Translations under genes and position numbers: made by a program
Part shown: piece after piece, positions 34,916-43,542 of the stretch
Position numbering within the stretch: position 1 is the first letter of the stretch
Layout: each line of letters starts with the position of its first letter
NCBI RefSeq assembly: GCF_014217805.1
Contig: NZ_CP055155.1
Span: 1 to 64,000, forward strand
Direction: 5' to 3'
Origin: Adhaeribacter swui
GTDB lineage: Bacteria > Bacteroidota > Bacteroidia > Cytophagales > Hymenobacteraceae
Length of the DNA: 64,000 bases
Notes under the pieces: model-generated
What the model was told of the DNA's origin: nothing
Database searches by the model: none
The model's input: the letters and a program-made list of their open reading frames with translations, nothing else

Positions 34916-37885
34916 TCAAGTGGTGTCAACAAGTTTTGCGACGGCGTTTGATTGGTGTTTTTCCTGAAAAGGAAGTTTATCCATCTTTTCTACTTCCATG
35001 CTCGGAAAACCAAACTCCGTTACAATCTTTCCTAGGAGCAGGTATACCCCCGGGCCTTTAAAAGGCCACGCTTTTAAGGAAGGCGGAAAGTTGACCGTAT
35101 CAAAGAAGTTGCTTTGCACGTCCAGGAACGTGCCAAACTGCATGAGTTCCCCTTTAATCGTGCGAACTTGTTTGGTCGTGACGAGAATACCTACCATGCG
35201 CACCTTCTTACCGGTGTATTGCCCCATGGTAACCGCGAAAACATCGCCCCGAAACTTGGTTTTAAGCAAATCAAAATAAGTCAGGCTCACAGGAAAACCA
35301 AGTAGTTCCAGTTCATCCCAAGCCGCATCCACCGGCGTGTAGGTGAGCGCCGGGAGGGAAAACGGTTTTAGCGGTACTTGAAACAAAACGGCGGCCCCAT
35401 CCTGGCTACTGGGGTGCCCTAACAGGTAGAGGGCTTCCCAGAGGAGAGTCACCTTACTTTTACCCGTAAAACGGAAAGCATCGATGCGGATCAAAATCTG
35501 GATTTGTTCCACCGTGATTTGGGTGCGCTGAATAAAGTCAGCCAAATCCTGGTATTCGCCATGCTCTTTCCGTTCCGCTACAATATGCCGGGCTATTTGC
35601 TGCTCCAGGTTCTGCAGGTGCACTAATCCCAGGAAAATAGCCGTCCCGTAAATAGTCGTCAGGTACTGGCTTTTATTCACGCAGGGCAAGTTCATCTGCG
35701 CACCCGCTTTCCGGGCTTCCTGCACGTATACCCAGGTTTGATAAAAACCACCAAAGTTATTGATCACGGCCACAATAAACTCCAGCGGAAAGTACATTTT
35801 CAAATACAAGCTTTGGTAACTCTCCACGGCAAAAGAAGCCGAGTGCGCTTTGGAAAAAGAATAACCCGCAAAACTTTCCACTTGCCGCCAGACCTCCTTC
35901 GTAATCGCTTCCGGGTAGCCCTTCTCCCGGCAACTGGCAAAGAACTTATCCACTAGTTTCTGAAACTCCAGCTTAGAACGCGACTTGCCAGACATTCCCC
36001 TTCGCAGCACATCGGCATCAGCCAGATCCAAGCCGGCAAAGTGGTGGCATACTTTCAAGACGTCTTCCTGGTAGACCATCACCCCGTACGTTTCGGCTAG
36101 TTGCTCGGCCATCACCGGGTGCAGGTGCTGAATCTTGTCTGGCGCATGAAAACGTTCGATGTAAGCCTTCATCATACCGCTCTTGGCTACACCTGGCCGG
36201 ATAATGGAACTAGCCGCGACCAAGGACAAATAGTTATCACAACGCAGTTTTTTCAAGAGGCCGCGCATGGCCGGGCTTTCAATGTAAAAACAGCCGATGG
36301 TATTGCCGGATTTTAGTTGTTGCCGCACTTTCTCGTCCGTTTTAAATTGGGCTACTGCGTGGGCATCTACTTTAAGCTTTTGGTTTTGTTCTACCAAATG
36401 CACGCAGGCCTTGATGTGGCCAATGCCGCGCTGGCTTAAAATATCGAGCTTCTCAAAGCCAATACTCTCCGCCACGTACATGTCCCATTGGCTGGTGGGC
36501 ATGCCTTTGGGCGGTAAGTCCAGGGCGGTGTAACAGGTAAGCGGCTGCTCAGAAATGAGCACCCCCCCGGCGTGAATGGAACGCACGTTAGGAAAGTCCG
36601 TGAGTAATTTCCCGTAGTGAAAGATCTGTTTAGTAAACTGATTTTGATTAGCCCCAGCGGCCGGGTTGGCGACCAAACTATCGAGTTCACTCTTGGGCAA
36701 GCCGTAAACTTTCCCCAGTTCCCGCAGGATGGCATTTTGCTGAAAGGTACTCATGGCGCCCAGCAAAGCCGTATGCTCCCGGCCGTAACGTTTAAAGATG
36801 TAATCGAGTACTTCGTCCCGTTCATCCCAGCTGTAATCAATATCAAAATCGGGTGGCGAGGTTCGTTTGGGGTTGAGGAAGCGCTCAAAGTACAAGTCCA
36901 GTTCAATCGGGTCCACGTCGGTGATGTGCAGGCAATAGGCTACCACGCTGTTGGCGCCGCTACCCCGGCCTACGTGGTAAAAGCCCCGGCCCAGGGAGTA
37001 GCGGATCACGTCCCAGGTAATCAGGAAGTAAGCCGAAAAACCCAGTTTATCAATAATGACCAGCTCGTGTTCCACCCGCTGTCGGGCTACTTGGTTGGTT
37101 TCCCCGTAACGCTGCCGCAGTCCATCTCGTGCTAATTTCTCCAGGAGCAGTTTATCGTCGTAAGCCGAAGCAGAAAAGAGAAATTTGTTCTTCCGCGAAG
37201 TAAAGTCAAAGGAAAAACTTGCCTGATCTACCAATTTTTCTAAGTTGCGGATTAAAGCCGGGAAGCGCTCATAAACTTTCCGCAATTGGGTAGCCGGGAG
37301 AAAGGCCGCCTGCTCCGCCAAGCCGTGCGCCGGGGTCAGTTGGCTCAGCAAAATGTTATTGTCAATCGCCCGTAAGTGGCGGTGCAAGGCGTAGCCTTCG
37401 GCTTCCTGGTAAGTAAATACCAGCTGCATCACCAGCTTTTCGGGATGATGCCGCAAGTCAGAGAACTGGAGCTTGTTTAGTTCTTGGGGGCGTACTCCAA
37501 TGTATTCATTATCCCGGAGAAGCTTGGTAGTACCCACTGCCATTGGATAAATGATAATAGTGTGGTTAAATACCGATGGCTCGTCGGGTAAAGGTTCCTG
37601 TTGCAATTGGTAGTGGCTAAGAAACTGATTTAACTCCTGGAAGCCGGCTTGGTTTAAAGCCACGCCGGTATAAAGCAGTTGGTTATCCCGCCGAAACTCC
37701 ATGCCCACCACTGGCTGAATCTGCTGCTGCCGGCAAGCAGCGATAAATGGGAAAACGCCGGAGGTATTATTGATATCCGTGAGCACCACTGATTGGTAAC
37801 CCAGTTTAGCCGCCATCGCCACTACTTCTTCCGGGGAAAGGGTACCGTAACGCAAACTGTAGTAGGAATGTACAAAACAGATCAT
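34916..37885 (-). CDS. dnaE: DNA polymerase III alpha subunit, short DnaE (error-prone type)
   Basis: A 989-residue C-family polymerase, shorter than replicative DnaE (~1160). The N-terminal PHP region starts MICFVHSYYSLRYGTL and keeps only one of the paired metal-binding histidines; 'LTDINN' replaces the usual TDH-type motif. PHP proofreading is therefore probably absent. The palm has the catalytic 'PDFDID' at about residue 345, followed by finger and helix-hairpin-helix regions. It overlaps dinB by 4 bp (ATGA) and belongs to an SRAP-dinB-dnaE cassette like the plasmid or SOS mutasomes built on ImuC/DnaE2. Translesion synthesis is inferred. Confidence 0.85.
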   Translation of the reverse strand: MICFVHSYYSLRYGTLSPEEVVAMAAKLGYQSVVLTDINNTSGVFPFIAACRQQQIQPVVGMEFRRDNQLLYTGVALNQAGFQELNQFLSHYQLQQEPLPDEPSVFNHTIIIYPMAVGTTKLLRDNEYIGVRPQELNKLQFSDLRHHPEKLVMQLVFTYQEAEGYALHRHLRAIDNNILLSQLTPAHGLAEQAAFLPATQLRKVYERFPALIRNLEKLVDQASFSFDFTSRKNKFLFSASAYDDKLLLEKLARDGLRQRYGETNQVARQRVEHELVIIDKLGFSAYFLITWDVIRYSLGRGFYHVGRGSGANSVVAYCLHITDVDPIELDLYFERFLNPKRTSPPDFDIDYSWDERDEVLDYIFKRYGREHTALLGAMSTFQQNAILRELGKVYGLPKSELDSLVANPAAGANQNQFTKQIFHYGKLLTDFPNVRSIHAGGVLISEQPLTCYTALDLPPKGMPTSQWDMYVAESIGFEKLDILSQRGIGHIKACVHLVEQNQKLKVDAHAVAQFKTDEKVRQQLKSGNTIGCFYIESPAMRGLLKKLRCDNYLSLVAASSIIRPGVAKSGMMKAYIERFHAPDKIQHLHPVMAEQLAETYGVMVYQEDVLKVCHHFAGLDLADADVLRRGMSGKSRSKLEFQKLVDKFFASCREKGYPEAITKEVWRQVESFAGYSFSKAHSASFAVESYQSLYLKMYFPLEFIVAVINNFGGFYQTWVYVQEARKAGAQMNLPCVNKSQYLTTIYGTAIFLGLVHLQNLEQQIARHIVAERKEHGEYQDLADFIQRTQITVEQIQILIRIDAFRFTGKSKVTLLWEALYLLGHPSSQDGAAVLFQVPLKPFSLPALTYTPVDAAWDELELLGFPVSLTYFDLLKTKFRGDVFAVTMGQYTGKKVRMVGILVTTKQVRTIKGELMQFGTFLDVQSNFFDTVNFPPSLKAWPFKGPGVYLLLGKIVTEFGFPSMEVEKMDKLPFQEKHQSNAVAKLVDTT

Positions 37886-39045
37886 AGCTTCTTGCCCGTT
37901 AACCCCGCTGCCCGTTTCACCGCTTCCGTTCCGTAACGGTGACGGATCTTATCCATGGCCTGGTAGAGGTTCACCAGCTCTGTAGTATCTTCAAATAAAT
38001 CAATCTGCTGAAAGCCCTGCACTAAGTGGCTCAACCGGACACCCAGTAAGCGAATGAGCATCCGGCGGTTATAGAGCTTCTGGAACAGTTCTTTGGCTTT
38101 GCGGATCAGGATGTGATCGGCCGCGTTGTAAGGAATCATCATCTGCTGGGTATGCGTATCAAAGTTAGCGTAGCGGATCTTCACCGTAATGCAGCTAGTG
38201 AGCTTTTCTTGCTGGCGCAACTCAAAGGCCAGTTTCTCGGTCATGGCCACTAGTAAGTTATTTAGGTAGTGAATATCCGTCGTATCGGTCGCAAAGGTGC
38301 GCTCGGTGCTAATGGACTTTTGCTCTGAATATGGTACCACCGGGGCGTTATCAATGCCGTTGGCTTTCTCCCAGATGCTCAAACCATCTTTGCCCAAGGT
38401 TTTCCGGATCACATCCGGCGGGATCATGGTGAGCACTTCAATCGTGGGCACGCCCATGTTGCGCAAGAGCTGGTAGTTCTTTTCCCCTACACCGGGAATC
38501 TTGCGGATCGAGAGCGGGGAAAGAAAAGGTTTGACTTGCTCCTGCGGCACTTGTAAGGTGCCGTTAGGCTTGGCCTGACCAGTAGCAATCTTGGAAACCG
38601 TTTTATTCACCGATAAGCCAAAAGAAAGCGGCAAGCCGGTTTGCTTCATAATCAGGTTTCGCAGTTCATTGGTCCACTTCCAAGTGCCAAAGAAACGGTC
38701 CATGCCCGTCACGTCCAGGTAGTGTTCATCAATGGAGGCTTTCTCGTAAATGTCGGCTTTTTCGGCAATAATCTGCGTGACATCGGCCGAGTACTTACTG
38801 TACGCTTCCATATCGCCCCGCAGGATAATGGCTTCCCCACAGAGCTGCCTAGCCATCCGCACGGGCATGCCGGCATGAACACCGTATTTACGGGTTTCGT
38901 AACTACAACTAGCCACCACACCCCTATCCGATAGCCCGCCGATGATCAGGGGCTTCCCGGCTAGTTGGGAATTGCGTAAACGCTCCACCGATACAAAGAA
39001 AGTATCCTGGTCCAAGTGGGCAATAGTGCGGTTCTCCGGCAACAT
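37882..39045 (-). CDS. dinB: Y-family DNA polymerase IV
   Basis: A 387-residue protein of normal DinB length. The first catalytic motif is 'IAHLDQDTFFVSVE' and the second is 'KASIDEHYLDVTG' with the acidic pair SIDE. A helix-hairpin-helix follows ('IRKIPGVGEKNYQLLRNMG'), then a little-finger domain, and near the C-terminus a clamp-binding motif QIDLF. The catalytic residues are intact, so it is active, unlike the ImuB of classic imuABC cassettes. It is co-translated with the downstream dnaE and probably damage-induced. Confidence 0.93.
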   Translation of the reverse strand: MLPENRTIAHLDQDTFFVSVERLRNSQLAGKPLIIGGLSDRGVVASCSYETRKYGVHAGMPVRMARQLCGEAIILRGDMEAYSKYSADVTQIIAEKADIYEKASIDEHYLDVTGMDRFFGTWKWTNELRNLIMKQTGLPLSFGLSVNKTVSKIATGQAKPNGTLQVPQEQVKPFLSPLSIRKIPGVGEKNYQLLRNMGVPTIEVLTMIPPDVIRKTLGKDGLSIWEKANGIDNAPVVPYSEQKSISTERTFATDTTDIHYLNNLLVAMTEKLAFELRQQEKLTSCITVKIRYANFDTHTQQMMIPYNAADHILIRKAKELFQKLYNRRMLIRLLGVRLSHLVQGFQQIDLFEDTTELVNLYQAMDKIRHRYGTEAVKRAAGLTGKKL

Positions 39046-39116
39046 AGATTACGAAATAGCTAAATACAGCACTTTCTAAATACTAATATTGTTAGCAATA
39101 ACGTAAATAAATATAT

Positions 39117-39150
39117 AAAAGCTAAATATTTGAGAAATATTTTAGCTTTT
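39117..39150 (-). terminator. Intrinsic terminator between SRAP and dinB genes
   Basis: AAAAGCTAAATATTT pairs with AAATATTTTAGCTTTT (one bulged A), with a 3-base loop and T-rich ends. It separates the SRAP gene from dinB, so dinB-dnaE probably also has its own promoter within 39046-39116. Confidence 0.6.
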
Positions 39151-39196
39151 TGCGGTTAAAACCAAAATGCTTAGTGTAATTCACTAATAATAATGG

Positions 39197-39886
39197 CTAA
39201 ACAGGAAAGCAGTCGATGGCTTTTAAAGGTTGGGATTGCATGAGGGAAGCTTCGTAGGGCTGCAGCAAGTTAAGTACTTCGGCTTGGGAAAGGCCCGTAT
39301 CGAGCCAGTACTTTTCTGCTTCCCGCGGTAAAATAATCGGCATGCGGTCGGGATGAATGGGTTTGACCAGTTCATTAGCGGCCGTAGTGATCACGGAAAA
39401 AGTGCGGATCACTTCTCCCGACTGCGGATCTACCCACTCATCCCACAAACCGGCAAAACTGAAGATATGCTCTTTTTTAAGGTTAATGAAATAGATTTCC
39501 CGTTCTTTCTTGCGTTTGGGTTTGGTGATCACCTGGCCAAACATATCTTTCTCCACAGGAGTAATGTCTTTCCACTCGTAGAAGCCGGTAGCGGGCACCA
39601 GGCAGCGTTTAGTAGTAAGCAGGGACCGGAAAGAAGGTTTCCAGGTCAGTTCTTCCGCTTTGGCGTTAAAGGTTTCGTAACGGAACTCCCGGGTTTTCGA
39701 CCAGTGCGGCAAAAGCCACCACTTCATAAAAGTAAGATGTTTGGGATCCGTATTAGTAATAACGGGCAAGACACTGCCGGGCGAAGCATTGTAAGTCGTC
39801 TGGTAATCTTCCCCGTCCTCTAATTCCAGGTCGAACCTTTCTGCCAGCTCCGCTAATTCCTTGGCTTCCGAATAACGTCCACACAT
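39197..39886 (-). CDS. SOS response-associated peptidase (SRAP, YedK/HMCES family)
   Basis: A 229-residue protein. The catalytic Cys2 is directly after the initiator Met (MCGRY). The Asn in 'YNASPG', the Glu in 'GFYEW' and the His in 'PIHPDRMPIIL' complete the SRAP site. The family forms a DNA-protein crosslink with abasic sites in single-stranded DNA, shielding them. It is encoded just upstream of dinB-dnaE on the same strand, consistent with a DNA-damage cassette. A good Shine-Dalgarno-like GGGAGG lies before the start, unusual for this phylum. Confidence 0.92.
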   Translation of the reverse strand: MCGRYSEAKELAELAERFDLELEDGEDYQTTYNASPGSVLPVITNTDPKHLTFMKWWLLPHWSKTREFRYETFNAKAEELTWKPSFRSLLTTKRCLVPATGFYEWKDITPVEKDMFGQVITKPKRKKEREIYFINLKKEHIFSFAGLWDEWVDPQSGEVIRTFSVITTAANELVKPIHPDRMPIILPREAEKYWLDTGLSQAEVLNLLQPYEASLMQSQPLKAIDCFPV

Positions 39887-39928
39887 ATTTGTATATTTAA
39901 CACCTCCCTTGTATTTACCATAAAAGAA

Positions 39929-40099
39929 CTACCAGCTAGTTAATACGCTATAATACCAGGGAGCGCCATCAATCCAGACTATTATATTAATGATTAGTAC
40001 CGCTACCAGGAACAGGTAAGGTAACAGCCAGAGGAAACGGGTCAACCCGGGATAGGATTGGTATTTATGGATTAAGTGAATAGCGTAGCGTTTTATCAT
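39929..40099 (-). CDS. Small single-pass membrane protein, 56 aa
   Basis: An ATG at 40099 opens a 56-codon frame ending at TAG (39929-39931). The product starts MIKRYAIHLIHKYQ and has one strong transmembrane helix (about residues 22-42, 'FLWLLPYLFLVAVLIINIIV'), then a short tail 'APWYYSVLTSW'. An AGAGG lies 5 bp before the start. It ends 42 bp upstream of the SRAP gene on the same strand, so it may be the first gene of the cassette. I do not recognise it. SOS-linked small membrane proteins that pause division are one possibility. Confidence 0.5.
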   Translation of the reverse strand: MIKRYAIHLIHKYQSYPGLTRFLWLLPYLFLVAVLIINIIVWIDGAPWYYSVLTSW

Positions 40100-40278
40100 T
40101 TACCTCTTCTACATTTTTGCCATTGACAGAGCTTTATAGAATATACTTTAAAGTTAAAGAAGAAAATCTATTAGTTTCTATAGCAGCAGAAAAACTAAAT
40201 GGAGCTCCATGCGGATTAGCTCGTCTAGCCTCATGACCCATGTTATGTAAAATTAAAATGTAATTATCAACTATTATA

Positions 40279-40796
40279 TCATTGATGTGCTGGATCTATT
40301 TTCTTTTTCAATGCATTATATATAATTCCTACTCGATCCTTATCCAGAACTTCAGACTTTCTCTTGCCATAAACATCAGAAATTGTTTTAGTAATCACTA
40401 AAGAATCTAGTTTACTCAAAAAGTAGTTTGCTTGCCTTTCAGATAAATCATACTTTAACATCAAATTTAATGCGGTGAGTTGATGTCCTTCCCACTTTGT
40501 CTTTTCAGGCTCTAGAGGTTGATTAAATAAATCAGGTAAAGGTATTTTCACCTTAGGAACAAACTTGGGTTTTCCAATTCTAAAAGTAAACTTAAGTCGG
40601 GTAGTTTGCCGTCCCTTCTTAAGCTCAGTTAAATTTACGTTCAACATTTTTACTATTTCTTCAAAAGAAGGAAGTAGCACGTATTTTTTTAAAATCGAAG
40701 AACCGCACATATTTCTTTATATTCTCTGCCTCTGCCCCTACTAATAATTTTTTAAACTCCTCAACATCTTCAATATACTCTCCTTTATGCTCATAG
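40279..40796 (-). pseudogene. Truncated, frameshifted Rep_3 replication initiator remnant
   Basis: Read leftward from 40796, the sequence matches the C-terminal half of the intact initiator at 43543: 'YEHKGEYIEDVEEFKKLLVG' against 'YEESMEELKNLLCG', then 'FDFKKYVLLPSFEEI' against 'YDFKRFVLLPAFAEI'. An extra A in the A7 run at 40684-40690 shifts the frame between DFKK and YVLLPSF. The remaining 143-codon open frame (40710-40279) is the tail. The N-terminal half is missing; the IS3-type element starts at 40797, exactly where homology ends. It is a relic of a second replicon. Confidence 0.8.
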
Positions 40797-40826
40797 TGGA
40801 CTTGCAAAAAAAAAGTGGACAAAAGA

Positions 40827-41480
40827 TTAAGCGGCTAGAGATTGCTGTTTTAATAGTTTTTCCATTTGTGCCAGCGTACGATAACCTAGGCTAAAATGCA
40901 GCCTTTCTCGATTATACCAGACTTCAATGAATTCAAAGATGGAGGTAGCTGCCCCTTTTTGATTTTCAAATTTGTGATCATATATACACTCTGTTTTTAA
41001 GGTTTTAAAGAAGCTTTCCGCCACGGCATTGTCCCAACAGTTAGCCTTTCGACTCATACATACTTTACTGGATCAAGGGGCTAACCTGTAGTTCTTTTCT
41101 AAACTCCTCACAGGCATATTGCACGCCTCGGTCAGAATGAAAAATCAATGTCTGAGTGATAGGTCGGTTACCAATCGCCATCTTTAAAGCAGCCACGGTC
41201 GTATCCTGGGCTTTCATTGTTTCACTTAGTGCCCAGCCGATTACTTTCCGGTCTGCCAGATCCAATACCACCGTCAGGTAGAGCCATCCTGTCAAAGTCT
41301 TGACATAGGTACTGTCTGATACCCAGGCCTGGCCACTGACAGTAGACAGGAAGTTGCGATTCAGCAGATTCTCACTACTCGTAGTAGCCGCTTCTACTCA
41401 CTTGGAACACTTTACACATCCTCTCAACCGGAAATTTGGGGCGGTAATCGGTTATAAACCGGTAGGTTTCCCGTCTCCCC
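40827..41480 (-). pseudogene. IS3-family transposase OrfB, degraded
   Basis: The frame begins around 41460 with 'FPVERMCKVFQVSRSGYYE' and stops at two consecutive stop codons. After a gap of about 60-70 expected residues it resumes with 'NLLNRNF' and 'AWVSDSTYVKTLTGWLYLTVV' (first DDE Asp region), 'LIFHSDRGVQYACEEF' (second Asp), then a TAA and a small insertion. 'SRKANCWDNAVAESFFKTLKTE' (catalytic Glu) follows in another frame, to 40827. At least one deletion and one frameshift make it non-functional. Confidence 0.85.
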
Positions 41481-41724
41481 TGGAGAAGATGCGGATGGCC
41501 TTTTTTAAGATGTCCCTTTCCAACTCCACCTCTCGGAGTTGTTTCTTTAACTGAGCTATTTCGGCCTCCTCCGGAGTGTGTTTCGGTTTGCCATGCCCCG
41601 GAAAACTACCTTCCCCCTTCTTTAAAAACTCAGTGCGCCAGCGATAGATGAGCTCTACCCGAATACCCAGTTCCTGGGCCAAGTCATTGAAATTCTCCCG
41701 GTTCTTGCTGAGCTCCACGGTCAT
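41452..41724 (-). CDS. IS3-family transposase OrfA
   Basis: A 90-residue helix-turn-helix protein. It has 'LAQELGIRVELIYRWRTEF' (the recognition helix) and a leucine-zipper-like tail 'EIAQLKKQLREVELERDILKKAI'. The frame continues upstream of the ATG into 'QERRKFDKEFKR', the canonical OrfA start, but no clear initiation codon is left there. Transposition needs OrfAB, which is broken, so the element is inactive by itself. Confidence 0.75.
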   Translation of the reverse strand: MTVELSKNRENFNDLAQELGIRVELIYRWRTEFLKKGEGSFPGHGKPKHTPEEAEIAQLKKQLREVELERDILKKAIRIFSRGDGKPTGL

Positions 41725-41805
41725 CCGCTTGAATTCTTTGTCGAATTTTCTTCTTTCTTGTGATATACGGTTAAGTTATTGATTTTTCGCTTAACTCGCT
41801 GTCCG

Positions 41806-41994
41806 CCTAAAGGTAGCAACTCAAAAGGCAACTCCAATGCTGTTGGGTTCGATAAGGCTAATCCTATATGCTTGGACCGCAATGGGAATATTCTGGACGG
41901 AGTTTACCGAATGTGGATTATGGCAGACATTAATGAAAATGCCAGAGGCTTAGAATGTAAAAAGGTTTATGTACGAATGTATGATTTCGAATAA
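41806..41994 (+). pseudogene. Gene fragment truncated by the IS3-type element
   Basis: Directly beyond the IS end the frame reads PKGSNSKGNSNAVGFDKANP, then LDGVYRMWIMADINENARG and ends KKVYVRMYDFE. It has coding character but no start of its own; the upstream part was lost at the IS boundary. I do not recognise the family. Confidence 0.45.
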
Positions 41995-42051
41995 TCTAAT
42001 GCTCAATCCAGGCTAGGCACCTTTTCCTCTCTAATAACCAACTCAAAAAAA

Positions 42052-42074
42052 GGAGCCTATGGCAAGTAGGCTCC
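42052..42074 (+). terminator. Hairpin terminator
   Basis: A perfect 8-bp stem GGAGCCTA / TAGGCTCC with a 7-base loop, preceded by an A run. It lies between the gene fragment and the next small genes. Confidence 0.6.
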
Positions 42075-42115
42075 CTAATTCACTAATCTAATTGTAACAT
42101 AATCAGCACAAAATT

Positions 42116-42674
42116 ATGATGTCAGAGTCAAAAAATCAATCATCCAGCTAAAGAAATCATTGCTAAAGAAGCTGAAAACCTTTGGCAAAATACACGTGAA
42201 AACTTAGAAACTTTAGCACGTAAATCTTTTGATGATAAGAAAATAAGCGAAGAAGAGCTGCACTACTACCTTTACTTACTGGAAGATAATAGGGCAACCT
42301 TATTAACTTTCCAGGAGGCAATCGAAAAACTAAAAAATAGAAAATCTGGCTACACAATTGATCTTCTAGATAATAATTGGGATGATATAAATATTAAATT
42401 CCTGAATACAACCTATTACTGCGGCCACCACGAAGTAGAATTCAACGCCACTCCATTACTGCATTCGATTGTAGAAGATTCAATGCCAGAAGAGGTTGCT
42501 CAGGCCTTAGATCAAAGTATGGCCTTTATCGTTGACTATGTGGCTTTAACCGGATGTAAAATGACCGATAACTTACGCCGTATGTACGGGGCTTTAAGAG
42601 GAATCAGAAATGGCATTATCTCGGGATACTCCATTGTAGTGTTAAATACTGTTGTACCATCTAAATCTGAATAG
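42116..42674 (+). pseudogene. Hypothetical gene with a homopolymer frameshift near its start
   Basis: An ATG at 42116 reads MMSESKNQSSS and stops. The +1 frame is open from 42120 to 42674 and reads INHPAKEIIAKEAENLWQN through to VVLNTVVPSKSE, with no ATG for the first ~120 codons (the first is at 42483). Removing one A from the A6 run at 42130-42135 joins the two frames into a ~185-residue protein. The break is therefore either a real frameshift or a sequencing indel. The protein is helical and acidic, of unknown family. Confidence 0.6.
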
Positions 42675-42676
42675 CT

Positions 42677-42883
42677 ATGTGCCAGGCTAAAAATAAATAC
42701 ATAACTCCTTTAGCCTATGGTAATAATGATATCATTATACCGGATGGTTTTGTAAAAAATTATAATGCTTCTCCCTTGCTTGATGTAGTTTTATCTGATT
42801 TTAACCGCCCCCAGGAATTTGCAGAATTACTTAAACATCATCTAAAATCCGATAAAAAGAGGCAGAAGAAATTGCGGAAATGA
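42677..42883 (+). CDS. Small hypothetical basic-tailed protein, 68 aa
   Basis: It starts 2 bp after the preceding stop, so it is likely co-translated. The product is 68 residues; the C-terminus is strongly basic (HHLKSDKKRQKKLRK). There is no membrane segment or recognised domain. It lies just upstream of the plasmid origin. Confidence 0.45.
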   Translation: MCQAKNKYITPLAYGNNDIIIPDGFVKNYNASPLLDVVLSDFNRPQEFAELLKHHLKSDKKRQKKLRK

Positions 42884-43542
42884 GCCCTTAACTGTCGTGA
42901 AGATGAATATCAAAACCGCCGTTTTTTTCTAAAAAATTGATAAAAGGCATACAGGCGGGTTTACCCAATGGGAGAAATAACGAGAAAAATGACGATTAGA
43001 ATATTCAATCATGTATTTATTGCTCCGTTTTGTTGCAATTGGCAGCATTAAGCCCGGTTTTAGATCAACCTGCCACGTAAATCGTCATTTTTCTCGTCGA
43101 TAAATCTAGGATTACCATACTTTCCAGCAGTTATAAAAACGAGAAAAATGACGATCCGGGCAGTCAAATTGCTTATTCAGGCCATTTTTCTCAGTTATTT
43201 AGAGTGATAACCCATATATCTACCTTTTACAATCGTCATTTTTCTCGTTTTAAAATTTAAAAATATCATTCTTTAATTTAAAAAGTATTCTAATTAAGTA
43301 TTCTAAAGTATTCAGGACGGTAAATACTTGATAATAAACTAATTGAACTGGTATAAAACGAGAAAAATGACGAAACAAGCGAGAAAAATGACGAAATAAA
43401 CGAGAAAAGTAACGACTAGAGCGAGAAAAATGACGATTTGCAACGAGATTCCTGACGTTGAGAAATAAAAGACGAAAACTAAATTTTTTTATTCGTCTTT
43501 TAGTAGATATTATCTATATTTACTAAGTAATGAACCTGTATT
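42884..43542. other. Plasmid replication origin (oriV) with iterons
   Basis: A 659-bp gene-free region upstream of the Rep_3 gene. The iteron CGAGAAAAATGACGA occurs at 42981 (+), 43082-43096 (-), 43140 (+), 43233-43247 (-), 43359 (+), 43380 (+), 43401 (+, variant with AGTAA) and 43422 (+). A degenerate fifth tandem copy is at 43444. An AT-rich segment with three AAGTATTC copies (43283, 43296, 43306) lies between the dispersed and tandem sets and may be the melting region. No clean DnaA box was seen. Iterons plus Rep_3 imply theta replication with iteron-based copy control. Confidence 0.85.
43359..43459 (+). repeat. Tandem iteron array, 21-22 bp period
   Basis: Four copies of CGAGAAAAATGACGA start at 43359, 43380, 43401 and 43422, exactly 21 bp apart (two helical turns). 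A degenerate copy CGAGATTCCTGACG starts at 43444. The phase places all sites on one face of the helix for cooperative Rep binding. Confidence 0.85.

Larger units (their letters stand above)
40797..41805 (-). mobile_element. Decayed IS3-family insertion sequence
   Basis: About 1.0 kb. The left end is TGGACTTGC at 40797, and the right end, read on the minus strand, is CGGACAGCG ending at 41805. The terminal GGAC is shared; the first base of the right end looks mutated. orfA is intact in sequence but orfB has an internal deletion and stops. IS3 elements of this group are ~1.2 kb, so roughly 200 bp is missing. I see no matching target-site duplication, which fits a deletion or rearrangement next to the element. 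Confidence 0.75.

Noticed and set aside
36617-37135. 172-codon plus-strand frame inside dnaE
   Set aside because: It is antisense to the conserved polymerase core and shows no domain or start signal.
42884-43542. CRISPR array reading of the repeats
   Set aside because: The units are 15-17 bp with 4-6 bp between them in the tandem part and occur in both orientations. They fit iterons next to a Rep_3 gene, not repeats with ~30-bp spacers, and no cas gene is present.
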